Source: Niastella soli (lineage in GTDB: Bacteria; Bacteroidota; Bacteroidia; Chitinophagales; Chitinophagaceae). Taken from it: a stretch of 64,000 nt of DNA. The position numbers and the translations under genes were made by a program. The stretch's first letter is position 1; every line of letters starts with the position of its first letter. Positions 43,384 through 53,808 of this stretch are shown here, piece after piece. Where the stretch lies: assembly GCF_017742245.1 (NCBI RefSeq), contig NZ_JAGHKO010000011.1, forward strand, positions 753,818 through 817,817. The letters are read 5' to 3'. The notes below the pieces were generated by a model that had not been told where the DNA came from, made no database searches, and saw only the letters and a list, made by a program, of their open reading frames with translations.

Positions 43384-44181
43384 ATGGATACGAACAATGG
43401 GTATACACTGATAACCGGCGGTACAAGCGGTATCGGTTTTGAGTTAGCGAAAATATTTGCATACAATGGTCATGACCTGATAATAGTAGCCCGTAACGAA
43501 AATGGACTCGAACGTGCGTACAAAGAATTTACGCTGATAGGTGTTGATGTGGTTACTATCTCAAAAGACCTGTTCATCAAAGAAAGCCCTTTTGAAGTAT
43601 ACAACGAAGTGAAGGAAAGAGGGCTGCCGGTTGACATCCTGGTGAACAACGCGGGTCAGGGACAATATGGTGAATTTGCTGAAACAAATATTTACCGAGA
43701 GCTGGATATTATACAATTGAATATTTGCTCCCTGATGGTGCTTACAAAATTATTCCTGCGCGAAATGCTGCAGAAAGGAAATGGTAAGATCCTGAACCTG
43801 TCTTCCATTGCCAGTAAAACACCCGGTCCATTACAGTCAGTCTATCATGGTACCAAAGCATTTGTACAATCATTCACCGAAGCTGTTCGCAATGAAGTGA
43901 AGGATACCGGAGTAACGTTAACAGCCTTGCTGCCCGGCGTCACCGATACCGATTTCTTCAATAAAGCACAAATGCAGGAATCTAGAATTGTAACGGAAGG
44001 AGTACTCGATGATCCGGTAAAGGTAGCCAAAGATGGCTATGATGCCTTGATGCGCGGTGATGATATGGTAATATCGGGTTTCAGGAATAAAATGACTGTG
44101 ACCTTGAGTAATATATTACCGGATCATGTAGCCGCTGAAAACATACATAAAAGACAAGCGCCCGTAAATAAAAAGAAATAA
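43384..44181 (+). CDS. short-chain dehydrogenase/reductase
   Basis: 265 residues. The NAD(P) binding motif TGGTSGIGFELAK (11-23), DILVNNAGQGQYGEF, catalytic Ser140/141 in NLSSIASK and Tyr154-x3-Lys158 in YHGTKAF are all present. Pattern, length and the C-terminal LLPGVTDTDFF fit the classical SDR group related to DltE/YqjQ-like oxidoreductases. The substrate is unknown. It stands alone, with its own untranslated leader. Confidence 0.93.
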   Translation: MDTNNGYTLITGGTSGIGFELAKIFAYNGHDLIIVARNENGLERAYKEFTLIGVDVVTISKDLFIKESPFEVYNEVKERGLPVDILVNNAGQGQYGEFAETNIYRELDIIQLNICSLMVLTKLFLREMLQKGNGKILNLSSIASKTPGPLQSVYHGTKAFVQSFTEAVRNEVKDTGVTLTALLPGVTDTDFFNKAQMQESRIVTEGVLDDPVKVAKDGYDALMRGDDMVISGFRNKMTVTLSNILPDHVAAENIHKRQAPVNKKK

Positions 44182-45547
<1,366 letters not shown>

Positions 45548-45562
45548 TTAAATTATAATTAT

Positions 45563-46459
45563 ATGGATGTTACGAGGCGATTTGAGACGGTTAGTGAGTA
45601 TAACGCATTCAATAACAATGAAACATTGCATCCGCTGGTGAGTGTGGTCGACCTGTCAAAGGCCGATCCGCGACAGGGTGCTTCCACCTACTTTGGTTTT
45701 TACACCATCTTTATCAAAGACATAAAGTGTGGCGACATGCGCTACGGTCGCCATAAGTATGATTACCAGGAAGGTACCCTGGTTTTCTTTGGGCCCGGGC
45801 AGATTGCCGGCGTTGACAGTAATGGCGCAACGTTTCAGCCTAAAGGACATGTGCTGATCTTTCATGCTGATTTTCTCCATGGCACTTCATTGGGCAAACA
45901 TATCCAGGACTACACCTTCTTTGGTTATCAGGCCAACGAAGCGCTGCATTTATCGGAACGGGAAAGAAAGGTGATCCTCGACAGTTTTGCCAAAATTCAA
46001 TACGAACTGGAACAGGCTGTTGACAAGCACAGTAAAAACCTGATTGTTTCCAACATAGAATTGTTATTGAATTATTGTGTTCGGTTTTACGACCGGCAGT
46101 TTATTACCCGCGATACGGCACACAAAGGATTTCTGGAGAAGTTTGAGGAGTTGTTGAACGGGTATTTTAAAACCGACAAACCACACACCATTGGCCTTCC
46201 ATCCGTTGCCTGGTGTGCAGGTGAATTGAATTTATCGCCAAACTATTTTGGCGACCTCATAAAAAAGGAAACCGGTAAATCGGCGCAGGAGTATGTACAG
46301 GAAAAATTGATCACTATCGCCAAGGAAAAGATCTTCGATATTGATAAATCAATAAGTGATATCGCCTACGAGTTAGGCTTTAAATACCCGCAGCATTTTA
46401 CCCGCCTGTTCAAACAGAAAACCGGCCTGTCGCCCAACGAGTACCGGTTACAGAATTGA
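45563..46459 (+). CDS. AraC-family transcriptional regulator
   Basis: 298 residues from the ATG at 45563. An N-terminal cupin-like sensing domain (about 25-165) is followed by two helix-turn-helix units (about 195-298): SPNYFGDLIKKETGKSAQEY, DIAYELGFKYPQHFTRLFKQ and the closing KTGLSPNEYRLQN. Bacteroidota AraC proteins of this layout often control an adjacent oxidoreductase. The aldo/keto reductase gene is divergent with 165 bp between the two starts, so that promoter pair is the likely target. Effector unknown. Confidence 0.94.
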   Translation: MDVTRRFETVSEYNAFNNNETLHPLVSVVDLSKADPRQGASTYFGFYTIFIKDIKCGDMRYGRHKYDYQEGTLVFFGPGQIAGVDSNGATFQPKGHVLIFHADFLHGTSLGKHIQDYTFFGYQANEALHLSERERKVILDSFAKIQYELEQAVDKHSKNLIVSNIELLLNYCVRFYDRQFITRDTAHKGFLEKFEELLNGYFKTDKPHTIGLPSVAWCAGELNLSPNYFGDLIKKETGKSAQEYVQEKLITIAKEKIFDIDKSISDIAYELGFKYPQHFTRLFKQKTGLSPNEYRLQN

Positions 46460-46551
46460 ATTGATTTTATACCAATGGTTATAAAAAGGGATTTGCGTTC
46501 AGGTCGTTCATCCCGGGAATGGTAAATTTATAGCAGACCAACAAGCCTGTC

Positions 46552-47793
46552 ATGAAAATACCTGCCATTGTTTTGCTGATCGCGCTGCCATTGCCTGGCT
46601 TTGCCCAGTCTTTTCAAACAGATTATGAACAATTCAGATCTGTGAAAGCAAATGATTATGCTGGGTGTATAGAAAAGGGCAGTAAGCTGATAAAAACTGT
46701 ACGCTATCCTTCCATTTTATACCGGCTGGCAGAATGTTATTGCCAGGCAGATAGCTTAGATAAAAGTTTTTCATTGTTGTCGGAACTGGCCATTAAAGGC
46801 CTGCCTTATGATGTGGCCAACAATAAGAATTTTGACAAGCTGTATGTAAGAAAGGGATTCAGAACGCTTGTGCCGCTCTTTACCACCATCGCAAAACCAG
46901 TACTCAGCAGTGAAAATGCATTTACCCTTGATGATCCGGGGATGATACCGGAAGGCATTGCTGCAACAGCTGATGGGAAAAGGTTCTTTGTGAGCAGCCT
47001 GGCCCAACACAAGATTGTGGAACACATGCCCGATAGCAGACAAAAAGATTTTATCCCTGCCGATTGTAACGGCATCTGGATGGTATTAGGCATGAAGGTA
47101 AGTCCGGATGGTAAAACCATTTGGGTATGCAGTGCTTCAGAGAAAGAACCCTACAATGGTTACTCCGGCATTTTTGGCTTTGACCTGGCTACGGGTAAGC
47201 TGGTCAATAAGTATATTCTGGACAACAAAGACAGGGACCATTTATTCAACGACCTGGTCATCACTTCCGATAACGTTCTTTACTTTACCGATAGCAAGGC
47301 TGGTAAAGTGTACACCCTGAATTTGAATGAAGGGCGTATAACCCCACTGGTAGCGCAGGATTTCATTTATCCCAATGGGATTGCCCTTGATGAAGGAACG
47401 AATACGCTGTATGTGGCCGACCGGACCGGTATTACCTGCATTTATCTGCCCACCCAGGTTTTGGTCTCCATGGAAAATGAAACGCGTGGTTATTTAAACT
47501 ATATCGACGGACTGTATTATTACAAGAACTCCCTTATTGCTATTCAGAGTTCAGGAAATGACAAAGACCGCGTAGTCCGGTTTAACCTGTCCTCTTCAAA
47601 ACAAAAAATAGAAAGCTGTAAAGTGCTGGAAGCATTTCACCCCGATTACCAGGAACCCACCACAGGTGTTATTGTAAACGACGATTTTTATTTCATCGCC
47701 ATCAGCCACGTCAGCCATTTGCAACCCGATGGCACAATTACCCATCCTGAACAGCTTAAAAAGCCCCTGATCAAGAAGATCAGGTTGAATTAG
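46552..47793 (+). CDS. SMP-30/gluconolactonase-like beta-propeller protein with helical N-terminus
   Basis: 413 residues with a signal peptide ending GFAQ. Residues 25-105 are TPR-like (ILYRLAECYCQADSLDKSFS). The propeller (about 120-413) carries GMIPEGIAATADGKRFFVSS, CNGIWMVLGMKVSPDGKTIW, LFNDLVITSDNVLYFTDSKA, IYPNGIALDEGTNTLYVADR and YIDGLYYYKNSLIAI. The N-x-L and D-x-L metal positions of SMP-30 are represented by FNDLV and YPNGIALD, so metal-dependent lactonase activity is possible. Exported. Monocistronic. Confidence 0.88.
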   Translation: MKIPAIVLLIALPLPGFAQSFQTDYEQFRSVKANDYAGCIEKGSKLIKTVRYPSILYRLAECYCQADSLDKSFSLLSELAIKGLPYDVANNKNFDKLYVRKGFRTLVPLFTTIAKPVLSSENAFTLDDPGMIPEGIAATADGKRFFVSSLAQHKIVEHMPDSRQKDFIPADCNGIWMVLGMKVSPDGKTIWVCSASEKEPYNGYSGIFGFDLATGKLVNKYILDNKDRDHLFNDLVITSDNVLYFTDSKAGKVYTLNLNEGRITPLVAQDFIYPNGIALDEGTNTLYVADRTGITCIYLPTQVLVSMENETRGYLNYIDGLYYYKNSLIAIQSSGNDKDRVVRFNLSSSKQKIESCKVLEAFHPDYQEPTTGVIVNDDFYFIAISHVSHLQPDGTITHPEQLKKPLIKKIRLN

Positions 47794-47883
47794 CCTCCCC
47801 TAAAAATAAATTTAACTTAAAATTACCCCTTGCTGTACGCTCAGCGGACAGTATATGTGCTGTCATTGCAGAAGGTGGTGGAG

Positions 47884-47980
47884 CGGCAAACGGCAAACGG
47901 CAGACGGCAGACGGCAGACGGCAGACGGCAAACGGCAGACGGCAAACAGCAGACGGCAAACGGCAGACGGCAAACAGCAA
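47884..47980 (+). repeat. tandem heptamer array CGGCARA, about 14 units
   Basis: Thirteen full units and one partial unit of CGGCAGA/CGGCAAA, with two CAGCARA variants. The complementary form of the same heptamer makes the array at the right window edge. Confidence 0.95.
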
Positions 47981-48011
47981 GGCGCTCCGACACGTTGGAG
48001 CACAGGCAGGA

Positions 48012-48059
48012 GACCTGTCAGGGGGAGCCACTCCGAAAGAGTGACCCACCTGACAGGTC
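48012..48059. repeat. 48-base palindromic stem-loop
   Basis: Outer arms GACCTGTCAGG (48012-48022) and CCTGACAGGTC (48049-48059) pair perfectly over 11 bp. An inner stem CACTC/GAGTG (48029-48033, 48039-48043) closes loop CGAAA. No T run follows on either strand, so it is not a simple terminator. The design resembles an interspersed palindromic (REP/BIME-like) element. Confidence 0.8.
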
Positions 48060-48214
48060 GGTTTTAGGTAAATAATGGCGCAAGAGGACGTTGCGTCAGG
48101 TATTCATTACAGAAGGTGGCGTCAGTAATCAAGCTGGCGTTGCCATTCTGTATTGCTGCGAAACCTTTATAAGTGGAATTTCTTAACCCCTTGAAATATC
48201 AAAAGTCCCTAAGC

Positions 48215-51200
48215 ATGAAGATTTGTACCCTTATGAAAGTGCTTCTTTTGAAGCAAAAATGGCTGCGACCGGCGGCCCAGACTGTCAGAGCAGGCAGTTT
48301 GTTGATTTTGCTCTCGTTATTTATGCAACGGTCCTGGGCCCAAACCGGGTTGCTGAATGATGATTTCTCAACCGGTAACACCAACAACTGGAAAGCCGCT
48401 ACCTCGGGCGCTACCGGCCAGATCGTAAACGGCCGTTTTGTGGTAACGATGGCCCCGCAAACCGGTGGAAAGTACCGGGGCGATTTTCAAAAAACAGGCG
48501 GCGTGACCTTTAATGCCGGCGCCTATCCAATTGTGGCTATCAAGTTCAACAAGCCACCCCGGTGTAACTATTTCTTCGACACCAACCTGGGGTCGTTCAA
48601 TGGAACCAACAACAATGCCACTAAAGTAGCTTCTGCTACCGGCAACGTTTATTATTGGGACCTTTCTACCGGTACGCTGGGTACCACTTCCGTGGCGGGT
48701 ACAACCACAACCCTTACTTCATTTACTTTTAAAGTTGCCGATGTGGTTTTAACCTCGGCCGAAGTAGCTGCGAATGATATTCAGTTTGAGGTTGACTGGG
48801 TTAAAACCTTCGCGTCTGTAGATGAACTGCGGGCGTACGTAGGCGTTAACAATCCACCCAGCTTTTCTTTCACTGGCACATTTGCGCACCCAGGCTTGTT
48901 ACACAATGCAGCTGATCTGGCAAGAATGAAAAGCCAGGTAGCCAACAAGATCGGCCGTCCTTATGCAAGTTACCAATTGCTGGCGGCTTCAACGCGTGCA
49001 TCTGCTACTTACCAGATGGCAGGACCCTATGCGCAGCTTACCCGTGATGCTACCGTTACGGTGAATGGCGTAAATGGCGGTTCTGTTAAAAATGGCGTGG
49101 AAGCCGATTTCCTGGCTGCTTACTACAATGCCCTGATGTATAACATCAACGGTAATGAAGCGCATGCCAAAAAAGCGGTTGAGATCATCGATGCGTATGC
49201 AGCTACCACTACCGGTATTATCGGTGCAGATGCTGCATTGAACGGTCTGTATGGTTGTATGCTGGCCAATGCTGCCGAGATCATGCGCGCTACTTATTCC
49301 GCATGGCCTGTGGATAAACAACAGCAAGCCGGCACCATGCTGAAAAATGTTTTCTATCCTGTGCTGCAAAACTTCTCGCCCTGTTCGCATGGTAACTGGG
49401 ACATTATTTGTATGAAGGCGTTAATGGCCATTGCCGTTTACAACAACGATACAGATATGTTCAACCGGGTAGTAACTTATTTCTACCATGGTGAAGGCAA
49501 TGGCAGCATCGATAATTATGTAGTGACGGCCGCCGGTCAGTTGCAGGAGAGCAACCGCGACCAGGGGCACGTACTGCTGGCAATTGGCTCATTGGCTGAG
49601 CTGGCTGAAATGGCCAATAAACAGGGGGTTGACTTGTACTCTGCCTCCGGTAATGCCATTATGCGCGGCTATGAGTATGCTTCGAAATATAATCTTGGTA
49701 ACACCGTAGATTACCAGACATCATACGATTATTGCGAAAAAAACTATACTGATTATACGCCCGAAGCAATTTCTGCCACTGCCCGTGGTCAGTTCAGACC
49801 TGTCTTTGAGATCGCCTACAACCATTATGTTGTTCGCAAGGGACTGCAAATGCCCTGGACATTACAGGTGATGCAAGCCACTGGCCCCGAAGCTGCACCT
49901 GCCGGTGCAGACAATCCAGGCTATGGTTCTTTGTTCTTCTACCTGAACACAGCAGCCGATTATCCAAAAGACAGCACAACAGCTCCTGTTGATACTACTA
50001 TTGGGTTGATCAATGATAACTTTACTTCAACAGCCGATGGCTGGGCTGCGGTTACAAGCGGTTCAGTAGCTACTGTTGCAGATGGCAAACTGAACGTTAC
50101 CCTGGTTACCACAAGTGGTAAAGGCCGTGGTGATGTAAAGAAAACAGCCGGTGCTACGTTGTTCCCCACCAATTACCCCATCTTTGCCATCAAGTTCAAA
50201 AAACCAACGGTGGCTAATATCACCTTCGATACCAACCTGGGTTCTTTTGGCAATGGCGCCAATAAATGGACAGGTAAAGTAGGTGATGATGTTTATTATT
50301 ATGACCTTACCAAAGGTGGTTTTGGCGCTACGCCAACCATGCTGTCAAAAGATGTAGCTACCAAGCTCACTACGTTCCAGTTTAAAATAGCGGATATCAC
50401 TTCTGGTGAAACCGGCTATGCGATAGAGTGGATAAAAACAGTGAAAACGGTGGCTGATCTGGTGGAAGTTGTTCCGCCTTCTAAATCGCAAACCATCACG
50501 TTCGATACCCTGGCAACGGTTATCCTGGGCGATACCACTCCAGTTGTATTGAAGGCTACCGCCAGCTCAGGTCTGCCGGTTTCCTATACCATTTCGGATA
50601 CAACCATCGCTACTATTGTAAACAATAAAGTGATCGTTAAGACCGATGGTACGGTGACCATCACGGCTTCACAAGCTGGTGACGCCACTTACCTGGCTGC
50701 CACTTCTGTAGCACGCACGCTTATCATAAAAGATACCATCAGTGGTCTGATCGATGATAACTTCATTGGCACCAACGATGGCTGGGCTGCTGCTACCAGT
50801 GGTTCTGTTGCCACCGTTCAGGATGGTAAACTGGTTGTAACCCTGGTTCCCCAATCAAACGCAAAAGGCCGTGGTGATGCGAAGAAAACTGCCGGTGCGA
50901 AATTGTTACCCAACAATTATCCCATCGTTGCCATTCGCTTCAAAAAACCACAGGTTGCCAATATTACCTTCGATACCAACCTGGGATCGTTTGGCAATGG
51001 CTCCAATAAATGGACTGGCACTGTAGGCGATGATATCTATTATTATGACCTTACGAAAGGTACTTTTGGCGCAACTGCTACCAAACTGCCAGCGGACAGA
51101 GGTACCAAACTCACTACTTTCCAATTTAAAGTAGCGGATATCTCTTCTGGCGAAACCAGCTACGCCATAGAGTGGGTGAAAACGGTGAAGTCTATTGAAG

Positions 51201-53197
51201 ACCTGAAGAACACACTGCCACACGTTCAACAAAGCATCAGCTTTGATTCACTGGCTGCTGTTACCATCGGCGATTCTATTGTACTGAATGCTACCGCCAG
51301 CTCTGAGTTGCCGGTTAGCTATGAGGTTTCTGATTCTACTATCGCTTCTATCCTGAATGGCGTAGTAACAGCCAAACAAGCTGGTACAGTTATTATCACT
51401 GCTTCACAAGCGGGTGATTCTGCTTACCTGCCTGCAGCATCTGTTTCACGTACATTGACTGTAAATAAGCTGGCGCAAAGCATCAGCTTCGATTCACTGG
51501 CTGCTGTTACCCTGGGCGACACTACCCCCATTGTACTGAATGCAACCGCCAGCTCAGGTTTGGCAGTGAGCTTTGCTGTTTCTGATACTGCGATCGCCAC
51601 TATTGTGAATGGTGTAGTAATACCCAAACATGCTGGTACCGTAGTTATCACTGCTTCTCAGGAAGGTAATTCCGTATACCTGGCTGCAGCATCAGTTGAG
51701 CGTATCCTGATCATAAATAAGATTGCGCAAAACATTAGCTTCGATGCACTCCCAGCTGTATTATTAGGTGATACTGCTGCTATTGTGCTTCATGCTACTG
51801 CCAGCTCAAACCTCCCAATTAGTTATACTGTTTCTGATGCTTCTATCGCTACCATCAACAATGGTGTGGTGAAAGTACTCCGCGATGGTACCGTGACCAT
51901 TACTGCTTCTCAATCGGGTGATTCAGATTACCTGCCTGCAGCGTCTGTTGCACGCACGCTGACCATTGCTCCTTTGAACATAGCCGTACAATCACTGGAT
52001 GGCGATAAAGGAAAGACTGAGAACAACAGCATTAATCCATACCTGCAACTGGTAAATCAGGGTAAAGCCAACGTAGCTTACAGTGAGTTGACTGCCCGTT
52101 ACTGGTTCACTGCAGAGAATTTTGCTGGTATTAATACCTTTATCGATTATGCACAACTGGGCAACAGCAAAGTGAAAATGAAATATGTGCAACTCGAACA
52201 ACCACGTGCCGGCGCTTATGGTTATGTCGAATACAGTTTCGATAAATCGGCTGGTAACCTGGTTGCCAACGGTAATTCCGGTGTTATTCAGTCACGCTTT
52301 GCCAATACCGATTGGACCAATTTCAACGAAGCAGATGACTATTCATATGCAAGCAATGACAAAGCATACGCAAACAACAGCCATATCACTTTGTACCGCA
52401 ACGGACAACTGGTATGGGGTGTAGAACCTGCTGCTGTAACGCCTGAAGTGAAAGTGAAAGTTTATTCATCAACACAGAACGGCGGTAATAATACCATCAG
52501 CACTTATGTAACCATCAACAACGAAGGCAATATGCCTGTAGCTTATGGCGACCTGAGTGTTCGTTACTGGTTTACTGCCGATGGCAATGCTGCACTGAAT
52601 GCATGGGTAGACTATGCTAAACTGGGCAGCAGTAATATTATCACCAGCTTCAACGGGGTAAGTCCTGTTGCAACAGGTGCTGATAAGTACTTTGAGATCA
52701 AGATCAAGCCAGAGCTGGGTAGCCTGTACCCTGCAGCCAATACCGGTAATATCCAATACCGCATTGCAAAATCTGACTGGTCGAACTTCTCGTTTGCGAA
52801 TGACTATTCGTATACAGCGCCAGCTAAATTAGCGGTGAATGATCACATGACCGTTTATTACAAAGGACAACTGATCTTCGGTACCGAGCCAACTGCTGCG
52901 TCACAAACGCGTATGGCCGCCAATACCCCAACGGCAGTAATTGACAACCTCAATACCGCTGCTGATAAGATCGTTCTGTACCCTAATCCGGCAACAGATC
53001 ATTTCAATATCCAGGTTGGTACAGTAGCACCTGACGCGGTAGTACGCATCTACAGCCTCAGAGGCGAACTGTTACTCACACAGCGGATCACTGCTGCTAC
53101 CCAATCTATTTCATTGCAATCACTGACAACCGGTATTTACCAGGTAGAAGTGCGCAATGGAAAAACGGTAACAACAAAGCAGGTCATTAAGCACTAA
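48215..53197 (+). CDS. multi-modular secreted alginate lyase-like protein with CBM3-like modules and T9SS sorting domain
   Basis: 1660 residues from the ATG at 48215 (the frame opens at a GTG at 48173). Module order: signal (1-45, ending SWAQ); DUF4979-like beta domain (about 46-220); alginate lyase superfamily alpha barrel (about 225-585) with SPCSHGNWDIICMKALMAI and QESNRDQGHVLLAIGSLAEL; DUF4979-like 2 (about 597-750); Ig-like 1; DUF4979-like 3 (about 843-1000); Ig-like 2-4 (about 1003-1252); two CBM3-like modules (about 1254-1405, 1410-1562); T9SS type A sorting domain (about 1582-1660) starting KIVLYPNPATDHFNI. The lyase domain is expected to cleave a uronic-acid glycan, and the CBM3-like parts to bind crystalline or plant polysaccharide. 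It should be surface-attached or released through the type IX system. Substrate not proven. Confidence 0.9.
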   Translation: MKICTLMKVLLLKQKWLRPAAQTVRAGSLLILLSLFMQRSWAQTGLLNDDFSTGNTNNWKAATSGATGQIVNGRFVVTMAPQTGGKYRGDFQKTGGVTFNAGAYPIVAIKFNKPPRCNYFFDTNLGSFNGTNNNATKVASATGNVYYWDLSTGTLGTTSVAGTTTTLTSFTFKVADVVLTSAEVAANDIQFEVDWVKTFASVDELRAYVGVNNPPSFSFTGTFAHPGLLHNAADLARMKSQVANKIGRPYASYQLLAASTRASATYQMAGPYAQLTRDATVTVNGVNGGSVKNGVEADFLAAYYNALMYNINGNEAHAKKAVEIIDAYAATTTGIIGADAALNGLYGCMLANAAEIMRATYSAWPVDKQQQAGTMLKNVFYPVLQNFSPCSHGNWDIICMKALMAIAVYNNDTDMFNRVVTYFYHGEGNGSIDNYVVTAAGQLQESNRDQGHVLLAIGSLAELAEMANKQGVDLYSASGNAIMRGYEYASKYNLGNTVDYQTSYDYCEKNYTDYTPEAISATARGQFRPVFEIAYNHYVVRKGLQMPWTLQVMQATGPEAAPAGADNPGYGSLFFYLNTAADYPKDSTTAPVDTTIGLINDNFTSTADGWAAVTSGSVATVADGKLNVTLVTTSGKGRGDVKKTAGATLFPTNYPIFAIKFKKPTVANITFDTNLGSFGNGANKWTGKVGDDVYYYDLTKGGFGATPTMLSKDVATKLTTFQFKIADITSGETGYAIEWIKTVKTVADLVEVVPPSKSQTITFDTLATVILGDTTPVVLKATASSGLPVSYTISDTTIATIVNNKVIVKTDGTVTITASQAGDATYLAATSVARTLIIKDTISGLIDDNFIGTNDGWAAATSGSVATVQDGKLVVTLVPQSNAKGRGDAKKTAGAKLLPNNYPIVAIRFKKPQVANITFDTNLGSFGNGSNKWTGTVGDDIYYYDLTKGTFGATATKLPADRGTKLTTFQFKVADISSGETSYAIEWVKTVKSIEDLKNTLPHVQQSISFDSLAAVTIGDSIVLNATASSELPVSYEVSDSTIASILNGVVTAKQAGTVIITASQAGDSAYLPAASVSRTLTVNKLAQSISFDSLAAVTLGDTTPIVLNATASSGLAVSFAVSDTAIATIVNGVVIPKHAGTVVITASQEGNSVYLAAASVERILIINKIAQNISFDALPAVLLGDTAAIVLHATASSNLPISYTVSDASIATINNGVVKVLRDGTVTITASQSGDSDYLPAASVARTLTIAPLNIAVQSLDGDKGKTENNSINPYLQLVNQGKANVAYSELTARYWFTAENFAGINTFIDYAQLGNSKVKMKYVQLEQPRAGAYGYVEYSFDKSAGNLVANGNSGVIQSRFANTDWTNFNEADDYSYASNDKAYANNSHITLYRNGQLVWGVEPAAVTPEVKVKVYSSTQNGGNNTISTYVTINNEGNMPVAYGDLSVRYWFTADGNAALNAWVDYAKLGSSNIITSFNGVSPVATGADKYFEIKIKPELGSLYPAANTGNIQYRIAKSDWSNFSFANDYSYTAPAKLAVNDHMTVYYKGQLIFGTEPTAASQTRMAANTPTAVIDNLNTAADKIVLYPNPATDHFNIQVGTVAPDAVVRIYSLRGELLLTQRITAATQSISLQSLTTGIYQVEVRNGKTVTTKQVIKH

Positions 53198-53244
53198 AAA
53201 AAATAATCAGGTAAGACTAGCCTCTTCCCTGGCTATAAAATAAT

Positions 53245-53280
53245 AAAAAAGCTGCCCCGGTCGTTGGGGTAGCTTTTTTA
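53245..53280 (+). terminator. Terminator after the lyase gene
   Basis: AAAAAAGCTGCCCC, short loop, GGGGTAGCTTTTTT. Symmetric A/T runs allow it also to serve the convergent DUF302 gene. Confidence 0.92.
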
Positions 53281-53299
53281 TTTTAATAAGTTCTATATC

Positions 53300-53806
53300 T
53301 CAGACCGCTGCTTTTTCCAGGAGTTGGGTGATCTTGATATCGAGTTCTCTTGCAATGGCCAGTGCTGGTGCATCACCATAGGGCGACAGCAGGCTTTCCA
53401 TCAGGTCGTACGATAAATACACGCCATCTTTACGTTGATGAACCAAAACGGTGACAGGCGCATAGGCGGCTGCATCTGGGACCGTTTTTGCCATGCTGCG
53501 CATGATCACTGGGTTGCCGATCAGGAACCGCATAAGCCCTGGCTTTTTATTCTTCTGCCACTTACTTAAGACCTCACCCGAATCAAAGCGATAGAATTCC
53601 ATCAACCCAATAGGGCCGGTGGCTACTTCCACCATCGCTTCCAGGTCAGCGCCGTCTTTTGAGGCAATAATTGAATGATGAAATGATTTCATGTCAGGAT
53701 GGCCAATGGCTTCCGTCAGCCGCTTCACTACTTCTTCAAACGGCCTTTGTGAAATGATGCTGATCCTGCTGACCTTTATTTCTGTTGATATCATGGTTGC
53801 TTCCAT
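53300..53806 (-). CDS. DUF302 domain protein
   Basis: 168 residues (start at 53806 or at the Met at 53794). The DUF302 pattern is seen in SRISIISQRPFEEVVKRLTE, FHHSIIASKDGADLEAMVEV, LIGNPVIMRSMAKTVPDAAAYAPVTVLVHQ (in two pieces) and VYLSYDLMESLLSPYGD. DUF302 is a small alpha/beta fold; many members bind effectors or associate with efflux or oxidative stress genes. It follows the nitrilase gene by 2 bp, so the two are one operon. A second DUF302 gene lies 1.7 kb upstream. Confidence 0.9.
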   Translation of the reverse strand: MEATMISTEIKVSRISIISQRPFEEVVKRLTEAIGHPDMKSFHHSIIASKDGADLEAMVEVATGPIGLMEFYRFDSGEVLSKWQKNKKPGLMRFLIGNPVIMRSMAKTVPDAAAYAPVTVLVHQRKDGVYLSYDLMESLLSPYGDAPALAIARELDIKITQLLEKAAV

Positions 53807-53808
53807 AG

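Larger units (their letters stand above)
47794..48214. other. gene-free region with heptamer array and stem-loop
   Basis: Holds the CGGCARA heptamer array (47884-47980) and a 48-base hairpin (48012-48059). Open frames that cross the array on both strands are artefacts of a 7-base repeat that lacks stops. The large lyase gene follows. Confidence 0.7.

Noticed and set aside
47884..47980. Possible CRISPR array
   Set aside because: Units are 7 bases with no spacers, and there is no cas gene in the window.
47780..48075. Open frames of 70-89 codons across the heptamer array on both strands
   Set aside because: The translated repeats (for example RQTADGR or AVCRLPS) are a direct product of a 7-base unit without stops; no start context or family.
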